Shown one piece after another: positions 7,561 to 16,540 of a stretch of 64,000 nt of DNA. The stretch spans positions 248,001 through 312,000 of the forward strand of contig JADJNS010000008.1 of NCBI GenBank assembly GCA_016714225.1. The letters are read 5' to 3'. Below the pieces are notes generated by a model. That model was not told where the DNA came from. It made no database searches and saw only the letters and a list, made by a program, of their open reading frames with translations. Source of the stretch: Archangiaceae bacterium. Lineage in GTDB: Bacteria; Myxococcota; Myxococcia; Myxococcales; Myxococcaceae. The translations under genes and the position numbers were made by a program. Numbering within the stretch: position 1 is the stretch's first letter; every line of letters starts with the position of its first letter.

Positions 7561-8664
7561 ATGCCGAAAAACGTATTGGTCGCCGACGATTCCCTCACCA
7601 TTCGCAAGGTGATCGGAATGGTGTTGGCCAGTGAGGATTTCCAGCTCACCCTGGTCGACAACGGTCTCGAGGCGATCCAACGCGCGAGAGATCTGCGGCC
7701 CGACGTGATCCTCGCGGACGTGATGATGCCCGGCAAGAGCGGCTACGAGGTGTGCCAGGCCCTCAAGCAAGATCCCAGCACTGCTCACATTCCGGTGATG
7801 CTGCTCGCCGGCACCTTCGAGCCGTTCGACGAGAACCGCGCGCGCGCCGCGGGCGCCGACACGCACATCGTCAAGCCGTTCGAGAGCCAGGCGTTCATCG
7901 ACAAGGTGCGCGGGCTGGTCGGCATGGCGCCGGGCCAGGCGATGATCCCGAGCTACGCCCCGGTCTCCACCGCCAGCGCGGTGCCCGCGCGCGCGCCCGC
8001 GCCCGGGGCGCCGCCGCCGGGAGCCGCGATGCAGCCGCGCCCCATGCCGGGCCCGCAGGGGGTACCCGGTCAGCCGGGGCCGCGGCCTCCGGGTCCGGGC
8101 ATGCCGCCGGGGCCGGGCATGATGCGGCCGCCGGGCGTGCCTCCGGGCACCGTGCCGGGCATGCGCAACCCGATGATGGCGCCAGGCCAGGGCATGCCGC
8201 CCCAGCCGGGCATGATGCGGCCGCCGGGCGCGATTCCTCCCGGCACCGTTCCGGGCATGCGCAACCCGATGATGCCTCCGGGCCAGGGGCAGCCGCGCCC
8301 TCCGGGCATGCCGGGCATGCCGCCGGGCGGAGCGCCTGGTTTTCCCCGCCCGCCGGGTGGGCCGATGCCGGGGGCGGGTCAGCCGCCGCGGCGAGATCCC
8401 TTCGGGTTGGGCGGGCCGCAGGGGCAGCCGGGGCGGCCGATGGCTCCGGGCCACCCACCTGCGCAGCAGGCGCAGCGCCACGAGACGCTGTCGCTCGACG
8501 ATCGCCCCGCCGATGGCGGCGAGGCGGCGCTGAGGGCCGCGCTGTCGAAGGCCTCGAAAGAGGTCATCGAGAAGATCGCGTGGGAGGTCGTGCCGCAGCT
8601 GGCCGAGACCATCATTCGAGAAGAGCTCGATCGCCTCATCAAGGACCGCGAGACCAAGCACTGA
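7561..8664 (+). CDS. response regulator with proline/methionine-rich linker and helical C-terminus
   Basis: The receiver (1-120) has the acidic pair, Asp53 (ILADVMMPG) and Lys near 103 (HIVKPFE). A linker of about 180 residues is rich in Pro, Gly and Met and contains an internal duplication (see repeat). The last 60 or so residues are an amphipathic helical segment (KEVIEKIAWEVVPQLAETII) of a kind found at the end of several deltaproteobacterial receiver proteins. The layout (REC, Pro-rich linker, conserved C-terminal tail) recalls the Myxococcus polarity regulator RomR, but I cannot confirm orthology. There is no DNA-binding or enzymatic output domain, so it probably acts by protein contacts. 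Confidence 0.85.
   Translation: MPKNVLVADDSLTIRKVIGMVLASEDFQLTLVDNGLEAIQRARDLRPDVILADVMMPGKSGYEVCQALKQDPSTAHIPVMLLAGTFEPFDENRARAAGADTHIVKPFESQAFIDKVRGLVGMAPGQAMIPSYAPVSTASAVPARAPAPGAPPPGAAMQPRPMPGPQGVPGQPGPRPPGPGMPPGPGMMRPPGVPPGTVPGMRNPMMAPGQGMPPQPGMMRPPGAIPPGTVPGMRNPMMPPGQGQPRPPGMPGMPPGGAPGFPRPPGGPMPGAGQPPRRDPFGLGGPQGQPGRPMAPGHPPAQQAQRHETLSLDDRPADGGEAALRAALSKASKEVIEKIAWEVVPQLAETIIREELDRLIKDRETKH
8115..8287 (+). repeat. two-copy in-gene repeat encoding a Pro/Met-rich unit
   Basis: Copies at about 8115-8191 and 8208-8287 (period 93 bp, second copy 3 bp longer). Each encodes GMMRPPG, then PPGTVPGMRNPMM, then PGQG. It lies in the linker of the receiver protein and probably arose by slippage or unequal exchange. 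Confidence 0.75.
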
Positions 8665-8725
8665 CCTCTCGAGGCGTTCGATTCCCGTAGACGTCAGGCC
8701 CCCGGCGGTAGACAGTCACCCTCGC

Positions 8726-11700
8726 GTGAGCGAGCTGTCACCTGGATACCTTCCCACCGAAGTCGAGAAGCGCTGGTACCCCTTCTGGAACGAGAAGGGC
8801 TATTTCAAGGCGCAGACCGACTCCACCAAGCCGGCCTACTCCATCGTGTTGCCGCCGCCGAACGTCACCGGCAGCCTGCACCTGGGCCATGCGCTGACCG
8901 CCACGGTGCAAGACATTCTGTGCCGTTGGAAGCGCATGTCGGGCTTCAACGTGCTGTGGCTGCCGGGTACGGATCACGCCGGCATCGCCACCCAGATGGT
9001 GGTCGAGCGCGAGCTCGAGAAAGAAGGCAAGAAGCGCCGCGAGATGGGCCGCGAGGCCTTCGTGAAGCGCGTCTGGGAGTGGAAGGAGCAGTACGGCCGC
9101 CGCATCGGTGAGCAGCACCAGGTGCTGGGGGCCTCGCTCGACTGGAGCCGCGAGCGCTTCACGCTCGACCCCGGGGTGTCGAAGGCGGTGGTCGAGGTGT
9201 TCGTGCGGCTGCACGAAGAGGGGCTCATCTACCGCGCCCAGCGCCTCATCAACTGGGACCCCAAGCTGCAGACCGCGGTGAGCGATCTCGAGGTCGAGAA
9301 CGAAGAGCGCAGCGGCACGCTGTGGCACATCGCCTACGCGGTGAAGGGCAGCGACGAGAAGCTGGTGGTGGCGACCACCCGGCCCGAGACGATGCTGGGC
9401 GACACCGCGGTGGCGGTGCACCCCGACGACCCGCGCTTCAAGCACCTGATCGGCAAGAAGGCGGTGCTGCCGCTGCTGGGCCGAGAGATCGACATCATCG
9501 GAGACGCCGAGCTGGTGAGCATGGAGTTCGGCACCGGCGCGGTGAAGGTGACGCCGGCGCACGACTTCAACGACTACGCCACCGGCCAGCGGCACCAGCT
9601 GCCGATGATCTCGATCTTCGACGAGCGCGGGCACGTCAACGCCGAAGGCGGCAAGTACGCCGGCCTCGAGCGCTTCGTGGCGCGCAAGAAGGTGGTGGAA
9701 GATCTCACCGCCGAGGGCCTGCTGGTGAAGGAAGAGCCCCACAAGCTCTCGATTCCGATGAGCCAGCGCAGCGGCGTGCCGGTCGAGCCGCGGCTGTCGC
9801 GCCAGTGGTTCATGAAGGTCGACGGGATGGCGGCCGACGCGCTCGCCGCGGTCGAGAGCGGCCGCACCCGCTTCGTGCCCGAGTCGTGGACCAGCACCTT
9901 CCGCCACTGGATGACCAACATTCAGCCGTGGTGCATCAGCCGCCAGCTGTGGTGGGGCCACCAGATTCCCGCCTGGTACCCGGCGAAAGACGGCAAGCCC
10001 GACTTCGAGGCCACGCCGATCGTCTCGCGGAGCAAGCCCGACGGCGACTGGCTGCAAGACCCCGACGTGCTCGACACCTGGTTCAGCTCGGGGCTGTGGG
10101 CCTTCTCGACGCTGGGGTGGCCCGAGCAGACCGAAGACCTGAAGATGTTCTACCCGACCTCGGTGATGGAGACCGGGCACGACATCATCTTCTTCTGGGT
10201 GGCCCGCATGATGATGCTGGGCATTCACTTCATGAAGGACGTGCCGTTTCGCACCGTGTTCCTGCACGCGATGGTGCGCGACGAGAACGGCCAGAAGATG
10301 TCGAAGACCAAGGGGAACGTGATCGACCCCTTGCACGTGGTGCGCGGCGCGAAGGTCGACGAGCTCGGGGCGATGTACCAGAAGAAGTACAAAGAGGGCC
10401 TGCCGGCGTACGGCGCCGACGCCCTGCGCTTCACGCTCGCGCAGCTCACCCAGCAGGGCCGCGAGATTCGCCTCGCGTTTGCGCGCATCGAGGGCAACAA
10501 GAACTTCTGCAACAAGCTGTGGCAGGCGGCCCGCTTCGCGCTCTTGCGCATGGAGGGCTTCGACGCCGGCACCACCTCGGTGAAAGACCGGCCGCTCTCG
10601 CTGGCCGACCGGTGGATTCTGTCTCGCCTCAACCGCACCGTGGCGCAGGTGCAGAAGGCGCTCACCGACTTCCAGGTGAGCGAGGCGGCGAACGCCATCT
10701 ACCAGTTCCTCTGGCGCGAGTTCTGCGACTGGTACATCGAGCTGGCGAAGGGGCCGATCTACGGCACCGACGAGCAGGCCAAAGAGACCACCCGGGCGGT
10801 GCTGGTGTTCTGCCTCGACCAGGTGTTGCGGCTGCTGCACCCGTTCATGCCGTTCATCAGCGAAGAGCTGTGGCAGCGGCTGCCGATGACCCGGCCGACC
10901 GAGTCGATCTGCATCGCCGATTACCCGGTGGCCGATCGCGGGCTCGACGACCCCGCGGCGGAAGCCGAGATGAAGCCGCTGATCGAGGTGATCGAGGGCA
11001 TTCGCGCCATTCGCGGCGAGAGCGTGATCCCCACCAGCGTGAAGCTGAAGGCCGAGGTGCAGAGCCGGCATTCGCAGGTGCGCTCGACGTTGGAAAAGTG
11101 GCGCTCGTACGTGATGCCGCTCGCAGGTCTGTCGTCTCTCGAAGTGGGCCCGCCGGGGAAGAAGCCGGCGCAGTCGGCGGCCGACATTCGCGCCGACATG
11201 GACGTGTACGTGCCACTCGCCGGAGTGGTGAACCTCGATGCGGAGCGCGACCGGCTGAAGAAGGAGATCGCCCGTGTTCAAGGAGAGCTCGCCGCCGTGA
11301 CCAAGAAACTCGAGAACCCGAACTTCGTGCAGAACGCTCCCGCTGAGGTGGTCGAGAAAGACAAGGCCCGGGTGGGCGAGCTGGGCGATCGCCAGGCGCG
11401 GCTGGAAGAGAACCTCGAGCGGCTCGACCCCGACGCCGAGGTGCGCATCGCTCCGCCCGCGGCCGGCCCGGTCGACCTGGGCAAGGAGCTCAAAGAAGAG
11501 CTGGCCGAGGTGCCGCCTCCGCCCGAGGTCGATACGCAGGTGACAGACGCGCTCGAGAAGCTGCGCGAGGGCACCAAAGAAGGGCTCTCGTCGCAAGATC
11601 ACCGCGACCTCGGCGTGGCGTACATGAACATGGGCCTGGTCGACGACGCGGTGCGCGAGTTCAGCGCCGCGAAGGACGGCGAGGGCGAAGACAAGGCGCC

Positions 11701-11908
11701 GGCGAAGAAGAAGGGCGTGGCGGCGGCCAAGGCGAAGGCCAAGAAGCCGGCCGCGAAGGTGAAGAAGCCCGCCGCGAAGACGAAGAAACCGGCGGCGAAG
11801 GCGAAGAAGAAGGCTGCGCCCGCGAAGGCGAAGAAGCCGGCCGCGAAGGCGAAGAAGAAGCCGGCGCCGAAGGCCAAGAAGAAGCCGGTCAAGAAGGGGC
11901 GCCGCTAG
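8726..11908 (+). CDS. valS: valyl-tRNA synthetase with fused TPR-like motif and H1-like tail
   Basis: Charges tRNA-Val. The class I signatures are present: HLGH at about 52-55 and KMSKTKG near 522. The editing domain, anticodon-binding domain and C-terminal coiled coil (about 835-910) follow in the usual order, which accounts for about 900 residues. An extra part follows: an acidic/proline linker, one TPR-like helix pair (HRDLGVAYMNMGLVDDAVRE, about 957-980) and about 70 residues almost entirely Lys, Ala and Pro (KKPAAK repeats) ending KKGRR. The tail resembles histone H1 or myxobacterial basic tails and may bind RNA or DNA. GTG start 8726. Followed after 2 bp by nadC. Confidence 0.97.
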   Translation: MSELSPGYLPTEVEKRWYPFWNEKGYFKAQTDSTKPAYSIVLPPPNVTGSLHLGHALTATVQDILCRWKRMSGFNVLWLPGTDHAGIATQMVVERELEKEGKKRREMGREAFVKRVWEWKEQYGRRIGEQHQVLGASLDWSRERFTLDPGVSKAVVEVFVRLHEEGLIYRAQRLINWDPKLQTAVSDLEVENEERSGTLWHIAYAVKGSDEKLVVATTRPETMLGDTAVAVHPDDPRFKHLIGKKAVLPLLGREIDIIGDAELVSMEFGTGAVKVTPAHDFNDYATGQRHQLPMISIFDERGHVNAEGGKYAGLERFVARKKVVEDLTAEGLLVKEEPHKLSIPMSQRSGVPVEPRLSRQWFMKVDGMAADALAAVESGRTRFVPESWTSTFRHWMTNIQPWCISRQLWWGHQIPAWYPAKDGKPDFEATPIVSRSKPDGDWLQDPDVLDTWFSSGLWAFSTLGWPEQTEDLKMFYPTSVMETGHDIIFFWVARMMMLGIHFMKDVPFRTVFLHAMVRDENGQKMSKTKGNVIDPLHVVRGAKVDELGAMYQKKYKEGLPAYGADALRFTLAQLTQQGREIRLAFARIEGNKNFCNKLWQAARFALLRMEGFDAGTTSVKDRPLSLADRWILSRLNRTVAQVQKALTDFQVSEAANAIYQFLWREFCDWYIELAKGPIYGTDEQAKETTRAVLVFCLDQVLRLLHPFMPFISEELWQRLPMTRPTESICIADYPVADRGLDDPAAEAEMKPLIEVIEGIRAIRGESVIPTSVKLKAEVQSRHSQVRSTLEKWRSYVMPLAGLSSLEVGPPGKKPAQSAADIRADMDVYVPLAGVVNLDAERDRLKKEIARVQGELAAVTKKLENPNFVQNAPAEVVEKDKARVGELGDRQARLEENLERLDPDAEVRIAPPAAGPVDLGKELKEELAEVPPPPEVDTQVTDALEKLREGTKEGLSSQDHRDLGVAYMNMGLVDDAVREFSAAKDGEGEDKAPAKKKGVAAAKAKAKKPAAKVKKPAAKTKKPAAKAKKKAAPAKAKKPAAKAKKKPAPKAKKKPVKKGRR

Positions 11909-11910
11909 CT

Positions 11911-12768
<858 letters not shown>

Positions 12769-12945
12769 TGCTCCCTCGAGCGCGTCTGGTTTGCACCCGA
12801 GGCGCCGCGGGGAATTCGGCGCGCCGCCGACGCCGGCTTCGAGGTGCGCTGAGGGCGCACCCACGCGGTTTTTCCCGCGATTGGGCCGGTCAGGAATCTG
12901 AGGTGGGGCCCGTCAGGCGGCGTGTATGGTGCCAGCCTTCAGCCC

Positions 12946-13599
12946 ATGCTTACCGACGACGAGCTGTTCGCCGAAATCTCCAAGAGTCGCACTGAAGGCA
13001 GAGACTTTCACCGGCCGCTCGGTGAGCTGGTCGCCCGGTGGAGAGACCACTCCGCCACGGTCGTTCGCCGGGTGCAGGGAGCGTTCATGAGGGGCTCCCC
13101 CGACGACGCCGACGAGATCTTCCAAGATGCCGTCGTGAAGTTCATGTCGCGGGGCCTGGAGCAGTTTCGCGGAGTGTCCGAGCAGGTGCCGGGCAAGGCC
13201 GCGTCGCCGAAGACGTTCTTCCTGCGCATCGTGAAGCACTGCGCGATCGACCGGTACCGCCGGCAGCGGGAAGACCTGGAAGATCACAAGGGCTACGACA
13301 GCGAAGACGACGTGTCCGAGGTGTCGCGGCACGAAGCGGCCAGGGCGGTCAAAGAATCGCAGGCCAAGACCGACCAGAGCGAAGCCCACCAAGAGTACTG
13401 GGCTGCGTACCGCCGGCTGCAGCGCGAGCACCCCAACGAAGCCGCCGCGTGGGATCTGTACCACCACCAGGACGTGGAGGATCACGTTGAGTGCGCGCGG
13501 CTGCTCAACATCACCGTGGCCAACTCGTACAAGCGCGTCAGCCGCGCCCAGGCGTGGCTCAAGCTTTATCTCCTCGAGACGAGGAACAAGGAGCAGTGA
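12946..13599 (+). CDS. ECF-like sigma-70 family RNA polymerase sigma factor
   Basis: The region 2-like segment (DADEIFQDAVVKFMSRG, then TFFLRIVKHCAIDRYRRQRE) and the region 4-like segment (ECARLLNITVANSYKRVSRA) are separated by a charged linker, as in small sigma factors. The spacing is long and region 4 is divergent, so it may be an atypical ECF member. ATG 12946 is preferred over GTG 12922; a TATGGT hexamer at 12925-12930 lies 15 nt before the ATG. The following gene starts 2 bp after the stop and is the likely functional partner. Confidence 0.75.
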   Translation: MLTDDELFAEISKSRTEGRDFHRPLGELVARWRDHSATVVRRVQGAFMRGSPDDADEIFQDAVVKFMSRGLEQFRGVSEQVPGKAASPKTFFLRIVKHCAIDRYRRQREDLEDHKGYDSEDDVSEVSRHEAARAVKESQAKTDQSEAHQEYWAAYRRLQREHPNEAAAWDLYHHQDVEDHVECARLLNITVANSYKRVSRAQAWLKLYLLETRNKEQ

Positions 13600-13601
13600 C
13601 G

Positions 13602-14795
13602 ATGGATCCGATCTCCCGTTATCAGTCGCGCAAGGACGAGCTCGATGCGTTGAAAGGCGAGCTCGAGAACCATGCCCGCAAGGGCGACCCCGGGCCGGTG
13701 GCCCAGCGCGTACTGGAAGCCGCGGGAGATCTGCTGAGGCGAACGCAGCGCGTGCCGGCCGACTCGAGCCTGGTCGACGCGGCGCTGAAGCTGCTCACCG
13801 CCGACGGCCTCGAGTCGTTCGCCGACGGGCTGTCGACCCAAGAGCTGCGCTCGCGACTGCAGCGGTGCGCCGACGAGGCGGTCGAGGCGGCGCTGCCCGA
13901 CAGCGACGAAGACTCTGGCACCTGGTCGCAGTGGGCGATGCAGGGGCTGCTGGCCCGAGATCGCGCCGAGTCGGCGAGGTGTGCGCTCGATCGCTTGATT
14001 CGCCTGGGGCGCACCGACGCCACCCCGGTTCACGCGCGGCTCGCGGCCGCGCTCGAGCAGCTCGATGCAGACACGAAGTACCTCGCGGCAGCTCTGACGG
14101 CACTCAACGCCTCGCGCCGCACCGAAAGAGATCTCCTCGACCCCGAAGTGAGAGCGCACGCGTGGTGGTTCTCTGCCCGCGCCGACGCCCACGAAGACGG
14201 CCTGGTCAAGGCGCTGGGTTCAGACGACAGCAGCGGCTTGAGCGGCGCCGAGGCCGCGGTGTCGAAAGAGGTGGGCAAGCCGCGCAAGCGCCCGGCCTCG
14301 TTCGACGAGCTGTTCCGGTTCGATCTGGGGCTGGCCACCGACGCTGAAGGTGCGTTGATCGCTGCGCAGAAGAAGGTCAGCCCCGACTTCGCCAAGGCCC
14401 TGGCGGCGATGGAAGAGGGCGAGCGCGCGATTCTCGAGCTGACCGGCGGGGCTCCGATCGCCGACAACGTTCGCCCGCTGCGGAGGGCTGCAGGACAGGG
14501 CCCTGGCGCTTCCAGCGGGTCCGGGCAGGTCGTCGAAGAGCGGCACGAATTCCGCGTTCTCCTCTTTCGCAGGGCGCAGCGGGTACACCTCGTCGTCCAG
14601 CCCGCCCGCGACGGAGCCCTCGCCGCAGCGGCGGTCTTCCTCCCCGACGCGCCCGAGCGCGGCCGGCCGTCGCACGCCACCGAAGCCGGGCTCGACTTCG
14701 AGCTCGGGCCCGAGCAGCAGCTCGAGCGGGTTACTGCTCGAGTGGTGGTAACGCTGAAGGGTGGGCGGTCGACGACCCTCGCCGTGAAGCTCTGA
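13602..14795 (+). CDS. unknown protein translationally coupled to the sigma-like factor
   Basis: 397 residues, not recognised. ATG 13602 has AGGAGCAG upstream (about 13589-13596) and follows the sigma stop by 2 bp. The N-terminal 300 residues look all-helical and acidic (KDELDALKGELENHARKG, DPEVRAHAWWFSARADAHED) with no membrane segment. The last 100 residues look like beta strands (HEFRVLLFRRAQRVHLVV). Position suggests an anti-sigma factor or co-regulator, but no zinc-binding anti-sigma motif or transmembrane helix is present. The last 65 bp overlap, antisense, the end of the convergent kinase gene. Confidence 0.65.
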   Translation: MDPISRYQSRKDELDALKGELENHARKGDPGPVAQRVLEAAGDLLRRTQRVPADSSLVDAALKLLTADGLESFADGLSTQELRSRLQRCADEAVEAALPDSDEDSGTWSQWAMQGLLARDRAESARCALDRLIRLGRTDATPVHARLAAALEQLDADTKYLAAALTALNASRRTERDLLDPEVRAHAWWFSARADAHEDGLVKALGSDDSSGLSGAEAAVSKEVGKPRKRPASFDELFRFDLGLATDAEGALIAAQKKVSPDFAKALAAMEEGERAILELTGGAPIADNVRPLRRAAGQGPGASSGSGQVVEERHEFRVLLFRRAQRVHLVVQPARDGALAAAAVFLPDAPERGRPSHATEAGLDFELGPEQQLERVTARVVVTLKGGRSTTLAVKL

Positions 14796-15825
14796 ACACC
14801 CCGTCCGGGTCGACGGTCGTGGGCCCGGTCTCACGCCCCTTCGGCGCGGCGCGCGGCAGGTAGAGGGTCACCTCGCTGACGCCCCCGACGCGCGAGCGGG
14901 TGTCGAGCCCGCCGCCGTGCTCGCGGCAGAAGCGCCACACCGCGGCGAGGCCCACCCCGGTGGAGCTGGGCGCAGTGGTGAAGGGCTGAAAGACGCGCCC
15001 GGTGGTGGCGGCGTCGGCGGTGCGGGTACAGCCCACCGAGATCGCCACGTAGGGCCCCGGGCCCTTGCAGTCGCGCTGGCGGGCGGCTTCGGCGTCGAGC
15101 GCCACGGTGGCGATGGAGACGTTGATCTCCGAGCCCGGGGCCGAGGCCTCACGGGCGTTTGCCACCAGACTGAGCAGCACCTGCTGAAGGCGGGCGAGAT
15201 CGACGCTGACCTCGCCGGTCTCTTCGTCGAGCGTGAGGACGAGGCCCGCGGAGCCGTGCGCCACCAGCTCGAGCAGCGGCTGCAGCTCGCGGAGCGCGCG
15301 GGTGGCGTCGACCGGGGCCATGGCGGGGCGCTCTTCGGCGAGGTAGGCCCTGAGGCGCCTCAAGAGCTCGAGCGAGTGGTGCAAGCCGGCGCGCAGCTTC
15401 TGCCACAGCGCCGGTACCGGCGCCTCTTGGGCGACGCGGCCCTCGAGCAGGTTGGCCACGCCGATCAGCGGCTCGAGCACGCTCTCGAGATCTTGCGCCA
15501 GCGCGCCGGTGAGGGTGCCCAGCGAGTCGAGGCGCCGCACCAGCGCCAGCTCGGAAGACGCCTGGTTGAGCGCGGTGGTGTCTTCGGCGAAGAGGGCCAC
15601 CCGGTCACCGGTGAGGGGCACGCGGCTTAAGGTGAAGAGCTTGAGGCGCCCGTCGAGGTCTCTCAAGCGGGCCGTCGAGCGGGTGAGGGCGGCGTCGTCG
15701 ATCGCCGCGGCGAGGTTGAGCTCGCGGGCCGCGAGGTTCTGTTCGAGGAGTCGCCCCTCGCCGTCGACGATGAGAATCGGCTGCGGGGCCCGTTCGAAAA
15801 CCAACTGGGAGAGCTGCGGAAGCAT
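14731..15825 (-). CDS. degenerate sensor histidine kinase-like protein (His replaced by Gln)
   Basis: An N-terminal PAS-like segment (10-95) is followed by a dimerisation helix and a HATPase domain (LQQVLLSLVANAREAS as N-box, FTTAPSSTGVGLAAVWRF as G-box). Where the phospho-accepting His of the H-box should be, the sequence reads TGALAQDLESV (Gln111). So it probably cannot autophosphorylate in the usual way and may act as an ATP-binding scaffold, or may modulate the neighbouring NarX-type system. The C-terminal 35 residues after the HATPase fold are low complexity and overlap the convergent gene. No signal peptide or transmembrane helix. Confidence 0.8.
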   Translation of the reverse strand: MLPQLSQLVFERAPQPILIVDGEGRLLEQNLAARELNLAAAIDDAALTRSTARLRDLDGRLKLFTLSRVPLTGDRVALFAEDTTALNQASSELALVRRLDSLGTLTGALAQDLESVLEPLIGVANLLEGRVAQEAPVPALWQKLRAGLHHSLELLRRLRAYLAEERPAMAPVDATRALRELQPLLELVAHGSAGLVLTLDEETGEVSVDLARLQQVLLSLVANAREASAPGSEINVSIATVALDAEAARQRDCKGPGPYVAISVGCTRTADAATTGRVFQPFTTAPSSTGVGLAAVWRFCREHGGGLDTRSRVGGVSEVTLYLPRAAPKGRETGPTTVDPDGVFRASRRGSSTAHPSALPPLEQ

Positions 15826-15907
15826 GACTCTTCAATGCTGCCGCACGACGCGCTGCGGTATCGGTTGGTGTCGCGTTCTGTTGTCGGTGTTCGTCCTACG
15901 GCACCCG

Positions 15908-16540
15908 TCAAGTCACGAGCTTGAGCTTGATGGCGTAGTGGGTGAGCTCGGCGTTGGTCTTCATCTTCATCTTGGCGAGCAGCCGGGCGCGGTGGGTGCT
16001 GATGGTCTTCACGCTGCGGTGCAGCTGCTGGGCGATCTGCCCCACCGTCTTGCCCGAGGCGATCAGGGTGAGGACCTCGAGCTCGCGGTTCGAGAGCGAC
16101 TCGTGGGGCAGGCCGGTGCGCGGGTCGGCGATCGCCGAGGCGAGGCGCTCGGCGAGCCCGGGGCTGACCCAGCGCCCGCCGGCCACCACCTTGCGCACCG
16201 CCTCGATGAGCAGCTCGGGGGCGGTCTCTTTGCTCAGGAAGCCGGCGGCGCCGCTCTTGAGCGCGCGCACCGCGTACTGATCTTCCGAGTACACGGTGAG
16301 CACGATCACCGGCAGCCGGGGGCGCTCGCGCTTGAGGGCGTCGAGCAGCTCGAGGCCGCTGTCGGGGCCGATGTTGAGATCGAGGAGCACCACGCCCCAC
16401 TCGCGGGCGCGCACCAGGGGCATCACCTCGGCGGCGCGGGCGGCCTCGCCCTCGACCGCGATGTCTTCGGTCTCGGAGAGGATCTGCCGCAGGCCGCGGC
16501 GCACCACCTCGTGGTCGTCGACCACCAAGACCGAGATCAC
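15908..16540 (-). CDS. NarL/FixJ-type response regulator
   Basis: 210 residues. Receiver: VVDDHEVVRRGL, phospho-acceptor Asp54 (VVLLDLNIG), Thr and Lys of the switch (VIVLTVYS, GFLSKE). The LuxR helix-turn-helix at about 145-205 reads LSNRELEVLTLIASGKTVGQ, with HRSVKTISTHRARLLAKM as recognition part. GTG start 16540 overlaps the stop of the sensor kinase by 4 nt, so the two are translationally coupled and form a cognate pair. Targets are unknown. Confidence 0.93.
   Translation of the reverse strand: MISVLVVDDHEVVRRGLRQILSETEDIAVEGEAARAAEVMPLVRAREWGVVLLDLNIGPDSGLELLDALKRERPRLPVIVLTVYSEDQYAVRALKSGAAGFLSKETAPELLIEAVRKVVAGGRWVSPGLAERLASAIADPRTGLPHESLSNRELEVLTLIASGKTVGQIAQQLHRSVKTISTHRARLLAKMKMKTNAELTHYAIKLKLVT

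Noticed and set aside
8738..11602. Open frame of 954 codons opposite valS
   Set aside because: Shadow of valS; Leu/His/Arg-rich with no recognisable domain.
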